A DNA stretch of 38,882 nt from an uncultured Bacilli bacterium. GTDB taxonomy: Bacteria > Bacillota_I > Bacilli_A > RF39 > UBA660. Shown in pieces: positions 31,031-38,622 of this stretch. The translations under genes and the position numbers were made by a program. The notes beneath the pieces were generated by a model. That model made no database searches, was not told the DNA's origin, and saw nothing but the letters and a program-made list of their open reading frames with translations. Within the stretch, counting starts at the first letter, position 1; the number at the start of each line of letters is the position of its first letter. The DNA lies in assembly GCA_934101425.1 (NCBI GenBank), contig CAKOQQ010000009.1:1-38882 (forward strand). The letters run 5' to 3'.

Positions 31031-33448
31031 TTGTACAATTTAGGTGATCAATTTAAAATTAGTTATAAAAAAAATAAATCTAGAGAAAATACAGTTTTTA
31101 AAGGTAAAAAATATAGAATAACTGTATTATCTGAAAGACTTGTAAGACTAGAATATAGTTATGATGGTACATTTGAAGATAGACCAACAGAACTAGCATT
31201 AAATAGATTTTTTGATGAGCCTAAGTTTCAAGTAAAAGAAGATGAAAAGTATCTAGAAATAGTAACTAGTTATTTTACACTTTACTATACTAAAGAAAGA
31301 AGTTTTAAAGGTAGTATTTTTGATAAAGGTTCTAATCTAAGAGTTGCATTAAAAGATTCTGATAAATATTGGTATTTTAATCATCCAGAAGTTAGAAGAT
31401 ATAATACTCCTCATACAATTATTTATAATAAAAAATTTAAAAATAAAACTTTAACTTTTAAAGGACTATATTCAATAGATGGTTTTGCTTCTATTGATGA
31501 TAGTAAAAGTAAAGTATTTACAGAAACTGGTACTATTGTTACTCGTGAAAATAAAAATATAGATATGTACTTATTTGTATATGGTAAGGATTATTATTTA
31601 GCTCTTAAAGATTATTTTACTTTAAGTGGTTATCCAGCTCTTATACCTAGATATGCACTTGGTAACTGGTGGAGTAGAAATAATACTTATTCTGAAAATG
31701 AATTATTAGATTTAATTGATTCATTTAATGATAATGAAATACCAGTATCTATTATGTTACTTGATAAAGATTGGCATTTAAGAACTTTTAAAGGCAATGA
31801 ACATTTAAAAACAGGTTTTACTTGGAATAAAGATTTATTCCCTAATCCAAAGGATATAATAGATAAATTACATTCACATCATATTAGACTTGGTCTTAGT
31901 ATCAATCCTACTGAAGGAATATATGATATAGAAGATCAATATGAAAATATGCGAAAATATTTGGAAGCTGATTCTGATGGAGTTATTCCATTTAATGCAC
32001 TTGATCCTAAATTTATTGATGTATATTTAAAATTTTTAATTCACCCTTTAGATAATCTTGGCGTTGACTTTTACTGGTATGATCATTCTCCAGAAAAAGA
32101 TTTAGATAAAGTATGGATTTTAAAACATTATCAATTCTATGATATGAAAAGAGATTATAAACGTAGACCTATGGTACTTGCTTATGATGGCGCTGTAGCT
32201 CCACATCGTTATCCTGTTTTATATTCTGGTAAAACAGTCGTAGGTTGGGATGCCCTAAAAGAAATGCCAAGTTATAATTTAAGTGCTGCAAATAGTGGAG
32301 TATCATGGTGGAGTCACGATATTGGTGGATACTTTAAAGGTATTGAAGATAATGACTTATATACGAGATTTGTACAATTAGGTACATTTAGTCCTATATT
32401 AAAGTTTGGTTCAGACGCTGGTAAATATTATAAAAGAGAACCATGGAGATGGAGTATTAAAACTTATACTATAGTAAAAGATTATTTAGAGTTAAGACAT
32501 AAATTAGTTCCATATATTTATAATGAAGCTTATAAATACTCTAAGAATGGGCTACCTTTTATAAAACCATTATATTATGATTATCCAGAAATGTTTGATG
32601 ATAAATTATTTAAAGATGAATACTATTTTGGTAGTGAAATGTTTATTGCTCCAATAGTTAAACAAAAAAATTATGTTATGAATAGAACAGTATTAAAATT
32701 CTTTATGCCAAGAGGTATATGGTATGATTTTAAAACTGGTAAGAAGTTTGTTGGTGATAAACAATATACATTATTCTATAAAGATCAAGACTATCCCGTA
32801 TTTGCTAAAATAGGTTCTATTATTCCACTAGGTTATAATGAAGATATGAATGATGTAGCTCCACCTAAAACTATGGAAATACATATATTCCCGGGTCAAA
32901 GTAACATATATAAAATATATGAAGATGATGGTATAACTAATATGTATCTTAAAGGTGAATATTTAATATCTTCAATTCAATATAATTTTGATGTAGATAA
33001 TTATACCGTTATTATAAAAGCACTAGAAGGTAAGAGTGGATCAATTCCTGATAAAAGAAACTATAAAATTAGATTTAGGAATACAGCTTTTATGGATAAT
33101 GTAACAGCTTATTTTAACAATACTAAATTAAATTATAAAACATATGAAGATGATTTAGATTTTGTTATAGAAGTAGAGGATGTGCCAACAATTGGACAAC
33201 TTACTATAAATGCTAAAGGTAAAGATGTAATGATTGAAGGATATCGTGTACTTGAAGATGATATCGTTGGTATTATATCTGATTTACAAATAGAAACTAT
33301 GCTAAAAGAAAAAGTAGATGCTATTATATTTGGTAATTTACCTATAAATAAGAAAAGAGTAGAAATAAGAAAACTAAAGAAAAAAGGTTTAGAAAAGAAA
33401 TATATCAAAATATTCTTAAAATTGCTTGAATATATTAGTGAAGTGTAG
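31031..33448 (+). CDS. GH31-family alpha-glucosidase/alpha-xylosidase
   Basis: The product is an approximately 805-residue glycoside hydrolase that removes terminal alpha-linked glucose or xylose from oligosaccharides. After an N-terminal beta domain (residues 1-210), the barrel begins at ALGNWWSRNNTYSENELLDLI. The nucleophile is Asp351 in DFYWYDHSPEKD, and the acid/base is Asp430 in SWWSHDIGGYF. C-terminal beta domains follow, and an extra 80 residues of mostly charged helix end the protein. There is no signal peptide, so it acts inside the cell on imported sugars, fitting its place after pyruvate kinase. I prefer the TTG at 31031, properly spaced from GAGGTGG; a GTG at 31022 in the same frame overlaps that site and would add three residues. 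The leuS leader promoter begins inside its last codons. Confidence 0.85.
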   Translation: MYNLGDQFKISYKKNKSRENTVFKGKKYRITVLSERLVRLEYSYDGTFEDRPTELALNRFFDEPKFQVKEDEKYLEIVTSYFTLYYTKERSFKGSIFDKGSNLRVALKDSDKYWYFNHPEVRRYNTPHTIIYNKKFKNKTLTFKGLYSIDGFASIDDSKSKVFTETGTIVTRENKNIDMYLFVYGKDYYLALKDYFTLSGYPALIPRYALGNWWSRNNTYSENELLDLIDSFNDNEIPVSIMLLDKDWHLRTFKGNEHLKTGFTWNKDLFPNPKDIIDKLHSHHIRLGLSINPTEGIYDIEDQYENMRKYLEADSDGVIPFNALDPKFIDVYLKFLIHPLDNLGVDFYWYDHSPEKDLDKVWILKHYQFYDMKRDYKRRPMVLAYDGAVAPHRYPVLYSGKTVVGWDALKEMPSYNLSAANSGVSWWSHDIGGYFKGIEDNDLYTRFVQLGTFSPILKFGSDAGKYYKREPWRWSIKTYTIVKDYLELRHKLVPYIYNEAYKYSKNGLPFIKPLYYDYPEMFDDKLFKDEYYFGSEMFIAPIVKQKNYVMNRTVLKFFMPRGIWYDFKTGKKFVGDKQYTLFYKDQDYPVFAKIGSIIPLGYNEDMNDVAPPKTMEIHIFPGQSNIYKIYEDDGITNMYLKGEYLISSIQYNFDVDNYTVIIKALEGKSGSIPDKRNYKIRFRNTAFMDNVTAYFNNTKLNYKTYEDDLDFVIEVEDVPTIGQLTINAKGKDVMIEGYRVLEDDIVGIISDLQIETMLKEKVDAIIFGNLPINKKRVEIRKLKKKGLEKKYIKIFLKLLEYISEV

Positions 33449-33454
33449 TATAAT
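33426..33454 (+). promoter_or_regulatory. Promoter of the leuS T-box operon
   Basis: TTGAAT (33426-33431), 17 bases, TATAAT (33449-33454). It overlaps the last codons of the GH31 gene. The start is near 33461. Confidence 0.75.
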
Positions 33455-33460
33455 TCATTT

Positions 33461-33669
33461 ATTAAAGCGATGAAGAAAAGTAGTAGTAATGACTTTATTT
33501 GTAGAGAGTTAGTGGTTGGTGAAAACTAATAATAGATAATTATGAACTTATTTTGGAGCTATATATGAAAACATATATCGTTACTAGCGTTAATAGTTAA
33601 AGAGCATAATAGTATTATGAATTAAGGTGGTACCGCGGAATTCCGTCCTTAAATTATAATACTTTTTTT
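33461..33669 (+). ncRNA. T-box leader, leucine specific
   Basis: Full-length T-box in order: Stem I start GCGATGAAGAAAAGTAGTAG; distal region AGAGAGTTAGTGG...TGAAAACTAA; specifier context TATGAA-CTT-ATTTTGGAGC with Leu codon CTT at 33547-33549; the ATATATG/CATATAT helix; and T-box AAGGTGGTACCGCGG at 33624-33638. The terminator pairs AGTATTAT...AAGG with CCTT...ATAATACT up to 33663, followed by seven Ts. TGGT fits the A discriminator of tRNA-Leu. Confidence 0.92.
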
Positions 33670-33681
33670 GTAGGAGGTATT

Positions 33682-34035
33682 ATGGAAAATTTATATTATT
33701 CAATTACATTATTTTTTACAATATATTTATTATATTTTTTAATAATAGTATGTAGTAAAAAAAGATTAAACAAGTATAAGAAAAGTACTGAAGTATTATA
33801 TTTAACTTATAAGTATAAGATAGATATAAATAATTATAATATAAAGAAAGTAGCTAATTTACTAGCAATTTCTAATGCATTTATATTATCAAGTATATTT
33901 TTTATTAGTTGTTATATAGAAAATATATTTTTAAAGTTTTTAGTAGTATTTGCATTGGTATTTGCTTTTATAATACTTATATATGGTGTAGTTGGTAATG
34001 AGCTTAGTAAAGGATTATTTAAAGAAAAGAGGTAG
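33682..34035 (+). CDS. Small membrane protein, 117 residues, unknown
   Basis: Three hydrophobic helices are visible: about residues 6-25, 55-75 and 78-103. A basic loop (KKRLNKYKK) follows the first helix, and a short basic tail (KGLFKEKR) ends the protein. I do not recognise the family. It starts at ATG behind TAGGAGG, directly after the leucine T-box terminator, and ends four bases before leuS, so both genes are under the same leader and should rise together in leucine starvation. It could be a transporter accessory or a structural protein; nothing in the sequence decides. Confidence 0.7.
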   Translation: MENLYYSITLFFTIYLLYFLIIVCSKKRLNKYKKSTEVLYLTYKYKIDINNYNIKKVANLLAISNAFILSSIFFISCYIENIFLKFLVVFALVFAFIILIYGVVGNELSKGLFKEKR

Positions 34036-34039
34036 TAAT

Positions 34040-36445
34040 ATGTTTAATGAAATAGAACATAAATGGCAACAATATTGGGAAGATAATAGAACTTTTGAAG
34101 CAATGAATGGTGGAAGTAAGAAACCATATTATATATTAGTAGAATTTCCATATCCATCAGGAGCAGGACTACATGTAGGACATGTAAGAAGTTATACTGC
34201 TCAAGATGCATTAGCACGTATGAAAAGAATGCAAGGATATAATGTATTATATCCAATGGGTTGGGATGCTTTTGGAGCACCAGCAGAACAATATGCAATA
34301 AAAAATCATATTCACCCTAAAGATGCAGTAAAAGAAAATATTAAGACATTTAAAGGACAAATGAAATCATTAGGATTTTCATTTGATTGGTCTAGAGAAT
34401 TTTCTACAACTGACCCTGAATATTATAAATGGACACAATGGCAATTCTTAAAATTTTATGAACACAATATGGCTTATAAAGCTACTATTCCTGTTAATTG
34501 GTGTCCAACTTGTAAAACAGTTCTTTCAAATGAAGATGCTGCAGGTGGAGTATGTGAAAGATGTGGTAGCACTGTAGTTCAAAAAGAAAAGTCTCAATGG
34601 ATGCTTAAAATGAGTGATTATGCAGAATCACTACTTGATGGACTTAAAGATACTAATTTTGCAGATAGAGTAAAATTAGGCCAAATAAATTGGATAGGTA
34701 AATCTACTGGGGTAGAATTAGATGTTAATATATCTGGTGGTGGAAAATTCTCTATATTCACTACTTGTATTGAAACTGTATATGGAATTACTTTTTTTGT
34801 AATCGCTCCAGATGGTAAATTAATTAAAGAACTTATGCCAAGAGTAGAAAATAAAAGTGAAGTAGAAGCTTATATCAAAGAAACTGCTAAAAAATCTAGT
34901 ATGGATAGAACAGAACTTAATAAAGGTAAGACTGGTGTAGAAGTCAAAGGGATTAAAGCAGTAAATCCAATAAATGGAAAAGAAGTACCAATATTCTTAG
35001 GCGATTTCGTATTAGGAGATTATGGTACGGGAGCTGTTATGGCTGTACCTGCTCATGATGCTAGAGATTATGAATACGCTAAAGAACATAATCTAGAAAT
35101 GGTAGAAGTAATATCTGGTGGAGATATTAGTTCATCTGCATTTGAAAAACAAGATTATTTAGGTAAAGGCTGCAAATTAATAAATTCAGAAGAATTTACA
35201 GGTATGGTAGTAGAAGAAGCTAAAGAAAAAATAACTGAAAAACTAGAAGCTATGAAAATAGCTAGAAGAGTAAATAACTATAAGATGAGAGATTGGATTT
35301 TCTCAAGACAAAGATTCTGGGGAGAACCAATACCTATGATAAATTGTCCAAAATGTGGTTGGGTACCAATGAATGAAGAAGATTTACCATTATTATTACC
35401 TGATGTAGCTGAATATGAACCTACTGATGATGGTGAAAGTCCACTAGCTAAAATAACTGATTGGGTAAATTGTAAATGTCCAAAATGTGGGGAAGACGCT
35501 AAAAGAGAAACTGATACAATGCCTAACTGGGCTGGCTCAAGTTGGTATTTCTTAAGATTTATGGATCCACATAACACTCATGAATTTGCAAGTATGGAAG
35601 CTATGAGATACTGGAATAAAGTTGATTGGTATAATGGTGGTATGGAACATACTGCACGTCACTTATTATATGCAAGATTCTGGGTACAATTTTTATATAA
35701 TATTGGATTAGTACCTAATAAAGAAATGATATCTACTCGTGTTAGTCATGGCATGGTACTTGGATCTAATAATGAAAAAATGAGTAAAAGTAAAGGTAAT
35801 GTAATAAATCCTGATGATATAGTAAAAGAATATGGTGCAGATACATTAAGAGTATATGAAATGTTTATGGGAGATTATACAGCTGATGCACCATGGAGTA
35901 CTGATTCACTTAGAGGTTGTAAAAGATTTATAGATAAGATTATAAGATTAAAAGATAAAGTAGTAGATAAAACTGGATATAGTAAAGACTTAGAAACAAT
36001 AATTCACAAAACTATTAAAAAAGTATCTAATGATTTGACTACACTTTCATATAATACAGCTGTATCAGCAATTATGATTTTAACTAATGAATATGATAAA
36101 AAAGAAGAAATTACTAAGGATGACTATAGAGTGCTTTTAACACTTTTAAATCCAATAGCACCTCATATTACTGAAGAATTAAATGAAAGTATAGGATTTA
36201 AACCAATATGTAATAGTGTATGGCCAAAGTATGATTCTAAAAAAGTAGAAGACACACAAAAAACAATTGGTGTACAAGTTAATGGTAAACTAAGAGGTAC
36301 AATAGAAGTTAATGTAACTGATTCTAAGGAAGTAGTAGAAGCAAAAGCTAAAGAACTAGAAAATGTTCAAAACTTTATAAATGGTAAAGAAATAGTTAAA
36401 ATAATTATAGTACCAAATAAAATTGTAAACATAGTTGTAAAATAA
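34040..36445 (+). CDS. leuS: Leucyl-tRNA synthetase
   Basis: This 801-residue class I synthetase charges tRNA-Leu. The start is ATG 34040, behind AGAGG, which yields MFNEIEHKWQQYW, the usual family start; an in-frame ATG at 33992 lies inside the preceding gene. HVGH is at 45-48 (PYPSGAGLHVGHVRSY), and a zinc-type Cys set follows (CPTCK...CERCGS). The editing domain (about 220-400) is shortened. Further Cys pairs (CPKCGW, CKCPKCGE) lie before KMSKS at 580-584. The anticodon-binding and C-terminal domains complete the protein. The bacterial-type arrangement and length are normal. It is coupled to the small membrane protein upstream and controlled by the T-box. Confidence 0.96.
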   Translation: MFNEIEHKWQQYWEDNRTFEAMNGGSKKPYYILVEFPYPSGAGLHVGHVRSYTAQDALARMKRMQGYNVLYPMGWDAFGAPAEQYAIKNHIHPKDAVKENIKTFKGQMKSLGFSFDWSREFSTTDPEYYKWTQWQFLKFYEHNMAYKATIPVNWCPTCKTVLSNEDAAGGVCERCGSTVVQKEKSQWMLKMSDYAESLLDGLKDTNFADRVKLGQINWIGKSTGVELDVNISGGGKFSIFTTCIETVYGITFFVIAPDGKLIKELMPRVENKSEVEAYIKETAKKSSMDRTELNKGKTGVEVKGIKAVNPINGKEVPIFLGDFVLGDYGTGAVMAVPAHDARDYEYAKEHNLEMVEVISGGDISSSAFEKQDYLGKGCKLINSEEFTGMVVEEAKEKITEKLEAMKIARRVNNYKMRDWIFSRQRFWGEPIPMINCPKCGWVPMNEEDLPLLLPDVAEYEPTDDGESPLAKITDWVNCKCPKCGEDAKRETDTMPNWAGSSWYFLRFMDPHNTHEFASMEAMRYWNKVDWYNGGMEHTARHLLYARFWVQFLYNIGLVPNKEMISTRVSHGMVLGSNNEKMSKSKGNVINPDDIVKEYGADTLRVYEMFMGDYTADAPWSTDSLRGCKRFIDKIIRLKDKVVDKTGYSKDLETIIHKTIKKVSNDLTTLSYNTAVSAIMILTNEYDKKEEITKDDYRVLLTLLNPIAPHITEELNESIGFKPICNSVWPKYDSKKVEDTQKTIGVQVNGKLRGTIEVNVTDSKEVVEAKAKELENVQNFINGKEIVKIIIVPNKIVNIVVK

Positions 36446-36450
36446 TAGAT

Positions 36451-36479
36451 AAGATGTAGAATAAAATCTACATCTTTTG
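36451..36479 (+). terminator. Terminator of the leuS operon
   Basis: AAGATGTAGA (36451-36460) pairs with TCTACATCTT (36467-36476), followed by TT. The last T abuts the -10 of the next gene, so terminator and promoter are nearly fused. Confidence 0.85.
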
Positions 36480-36497
36480 TATAATTAAAATGGTGAT
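36480..36497 (+). promoter_or_regulatory. Compact promoter-ribosome-site module, HAD gene
   Basis: TATAAT (36480-36485), six bases, GGTGAT (36492-36497), three bases, ATG 36501. The TG directly precedes the -10 with no spacer base. Confidence 0.7.
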
Positions 36498-36500
36498 AAT

Positions 36501-37298
36501 ATGAATTTAATAGTAACAGATATAGATAGAACATTAATACCTGATTTTAATAGTCCAATAACTGAAGAAGTAATAAATGTTATAAATGATGTTAGACTTA
36601 AAGACACATTCTGCTTATCTACAGGTAGAGTACTTGGTAATGTATTTCATTTAAATCAAAAATATAATTTTATAGACTACGTAATCGCATCTAATGGAGC
36701 TGTTATATATGACGTAAAAAGTAAAATGATAGTCGCTCATAAAGGAATACCTAGAGAAATAGTAAATAAAATTATAGAACTTACTAATAATAAATTTTAT
36801 AAATTTAATTTATGTACATTAAGTAATTGGTATAGAAAAGAAAATAGAAGGGACAATGTAAAATTTAATGAAATAAAATATATAGATAATTTATATGAAG
36901 TACCATCTAAAGAAAATATATATAAATGTGAAATATATTATGATAATATGGATGACTTATTATCATTCTATAAAGAATTAAGTAAATATAATTATCCACT
37001 TGAATATTCAATAATGAATAATGATATAGAAAATAATTATATTGATATAACATTTAAAAATATAAATAAAGGTAATGCTACTAAATTTTTAAAAGGACTT
37101 ATAGGAGCTAAAAAAGTTATAGCATTTGGAGATACTATGAATGATTATGAAATGCTTAAGAATGCTGATATTAGTATAAGCGTAAATAACGCTAATGAAG
37201 CTTTAAAAAGTATTAGTAATTATGTAACAGATGATGTTAAAAATAATGGTGTTATTAATTGGCTTAAAAATAGTTATTTAAATGAGGAGAGTTTATGA
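36501..37298 (+). CDS. HAD-superfamily Cof-type phosphatase
   Basis: The product has 265 residues. The nucleophile motif is TDIDRTLI (residues 5-12), in which Asp6 attacks the phosphate and Asp8 is the acid/base. STGRV is motif II. The Lys of motif III lies near NKGNATKFLKGL, and the final Asp pair is GDTMNDYEML. A class IIB cap sits between them. Members dephosphorylate sugar phosphates and flavin or thiamin intermediates. Its stop overlaps the start of the pilin-HINT gene (ATGA at 37295-37298), so the two are translationally coupled. This is an odd pairing for a housekeeping phosphatase. Confidence 0.85.
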   Translation: MNLIVTDIDRTLIPDFNSPITEEVINVINDVRLKDTFCLSTGRVLGNVFHLNQKYNFIDYVIASNGAVIYDVKSKMIVAHKGIPREIVNKIIELTNNKFYKFNLCTLSNWYRKENRRDNVKFNEIKYIDNLYEVPSKENIYKCEIYYDNMDDLLSFYKELSKYNYPLEYSIMNNDIENNYIDITFKNINKGNATKFLKGLIGAKKVIAFGDTMNDYEMLKNADISISVNNANEALKSISNYVTDDVKNNGVINWLKNSYLNEESL

Positions 37299-38428
37299 AA
37301 AAGAATGCGTTTACACTAATTGAACTTTTAGCAGTAATAGTAATATTATCAATAATACTATTAATAGCAGTACCAGCAGTAAAGAAAACTGTTGATAGTG
37401 CAAAGAAGAAAAGTGCAGAAAATGATGCTGTAATGATAACTAAAATAGCAGAAAAATATTATGCAAGTAATCTAGATAAGGATGAAGAAATAATAGGTAT
37501 TGATTTATCTAGTGATACACTTTCTTATAGCGGAGAAAAACCAACTAAAGGGTATTTATACTTTAATGAAGATGGAATCGCATACGGGAAAATGTATGTA
37601 TCAGGTTACTGCGTAGAAGTAAAAAGTGATGGGTCTAGCACAAGTGAAAAAGTGAGTATTGATGACTGTGAAATAAATAAGGGAACAATAAAAGATGATA
37701 CAGTTAAAGATGATTCAACTGTAGAAAAACTAGATAAAACAGCACCTACATTAGAAGTAACAGTTGTTAATACAACATTTTATGATTATACAATTACAGT
37801 AGTAACAAGTGATAAATCAGGAATAAAAGAAATAAGATATTATGTAGATGATGTATTAGTATATAGTGGATTAAATCTAACATACTCATCAACATTACCA
37901 AGTAATAATTTTAAATATAGAATAGAAAGTGAAGATAATAAAGGTAATGTAGCGGTTAAAAGTGGAACCTTTAATATATCAACATGTTTTGTAGCAGGAA
38001 CAAAAGTATTAACTAAAAATGGCCTTAAAAATATAGAAGATATTAAAGTAGGAGAATATGTATATACATTTGATCCAGATAAAAACGTAAAAGAATTACA
38101 ACCAGTAACAGATACTATGATTAGTAAAAATAATAAATTATATGAAATAACATTAGAAAATGGTGAAGTAATTAAAGCTACAGAAAAACATCCATTCTAT
38201 GTACTAGATAAAGGATGGGTAAGAAGTTATGACTTAAAAGTAGGAGATGAATTAACTTCACCAAAAGTAGGTTTAATAAAAATTAAAACTATAAAAATAA
38301 AACAATATAAGGAAGCAGTTACTGTATATAATTTAGCTGTTAAAAATGATCATAATTATTTAGTAACAGAGTATGAAATATTAGTACATAATGCGGCACC
38401 TTCACCAGGCATTACTAAAAAAAGGTAA
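37295..38428 (+). CDS. Pilin-like protein fused to Ig-like and HINT (intein/hedgehog) domains
   Basis: The product has 377 residues. The prepilin leader is KKNA-FTLIEL, with Ala instead of Gly at -1, and the helix continues to about residue 30. A head module (DTLSYSG...KGYL...GKMYVSGYCVEV...TSEKV...DDCEI) is shared with the genes at 2238 and 38623. A linker of Asp/Lys/Thr (about 130-150) and a bacterial Ig-like segment (about 150-228, APTLEV... to GTFNIS) follow. A HINT domain spans 231-366: Cys231 in CFVAGTKVLT, block B Thr296-Glu-Lys-His299, and the end VHN with His365-Asn366. The layout is that of pretoxin HINT domains, but only 11 residues (AAPSPGITKKR) follow Asn366 where a toxin normally sits. 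Ala after Asn rules out normal splicing; cleavage at either side is possible. Start by ATGA overlap, GAGGAG ribosome site. Confidence 0.82.
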   Translation: MKKNAFTLIELLAVIVILSIILLIAVPAVKKTVDSAKKKSAENDAVMITKIAEKYYASNLDKDEEIIGIDLSSDTLSYSGEKPTKGYLYFNEDGIAYGKMYVSGYCVEVKSDGSSTSEKVSIDDCEINKGTIKDDTVKDDSTVEKLDKTAPTLEVTVVNTTFYDYTITVVTSDKSGIKEIRYYVDDVLVYSGLNLTYSSTLPSNNFKYRIESEDNKGNVAVKSGTFNISTCFVAGTKVLTKNGLKNIEDIKVGEYVYTFDPDKNVKELQPVTDTMISKNNKLYEITLENGEVIKATEKHPFYVLDKGWVRSYDLKVGDELTSPKVGLIKIKTIKIKQYKEAVTVYNLAVKNDHNYLVTEYEILVHNAAPSPGITKKR

Positions 38429-38448
38429 AACGCGTAAGCGTTTTTTTT
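38427..38448 (+). terminator. Terminator after the pilin-HINT gene
   Basis: AAAACGC pairs with GCGTTTT around GTAA, followed by a T run. It overlaps the TAA stop. Confidence 0.85.
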
Positions 38449-38449
38449 C

Positions 38450-38478
38450 TTTACAAATAAATGTAAAAATACTATAAT
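38450..38478 (+). promoter_or_regulatory. Promoter of the terminal pilin gene
   Basis: TTTACA (38450-38455), 17 bases, TATAAT (38473-38478). The start is near 38485. The leader to ATG 38623 is about 140 bases, comparable to that of the pilin at 2238. Confidence 0.75.
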
Positions 38479-38502
38479 TATTATAGTAAGGATGTGAAAA
38501 AT

Positions 38503-38571
38503 ATGACTAATAATTTGAATAAATTGGAAAATGGTATTAGTCATAAAGTCACAAGAACTAGGATTTCCTAG
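38503..38571 (+). CDS. Possible 22-residue leader peptide in the pilin leader
   Basis: A short frame from ATG 38503 has AAGGATG about nine bases upstream and ends at TAG 38571, inside the conserved hairpin. It reads MTNNLNKLENGISHKVTRTRIS. Stopping inside a hairpin is what an attenuation leader would do. However, the frame is not conserved in the sister leader at 2086-2226, so it may be chance. Confidence 0.25.
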   Translation: MTNNLNKLENGISHKVTRTRIS

Positions 38572-38622
38572 GTTTTTGCAATTTTTTAATTTCTTATGAA
38601 CAAAATAATAGAAGGAGGATAT
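38536..38622 (+). promoter_or_regulatory. Conserved pilin leader with hairpin, second copy
   Basis: ATTAGTCATA (38536-38545), TCACA, then stem CTAGGA (38558-38563) with TCCTAG (38566-38571), extended by AA (38556-38557) with TT (38573-38574) past a bulged G, followed by T runs and GAAGGAGG. It matches the element at 2151-2237. Confidence 0.6.

Noticed and set aside
33992..34039. Upstream in-frame extension of leuS
   Set aside because: It lies inside the preceding membrane-protein gene; ATG 34040 has the AGAGG site and the family's usual N-terminus.
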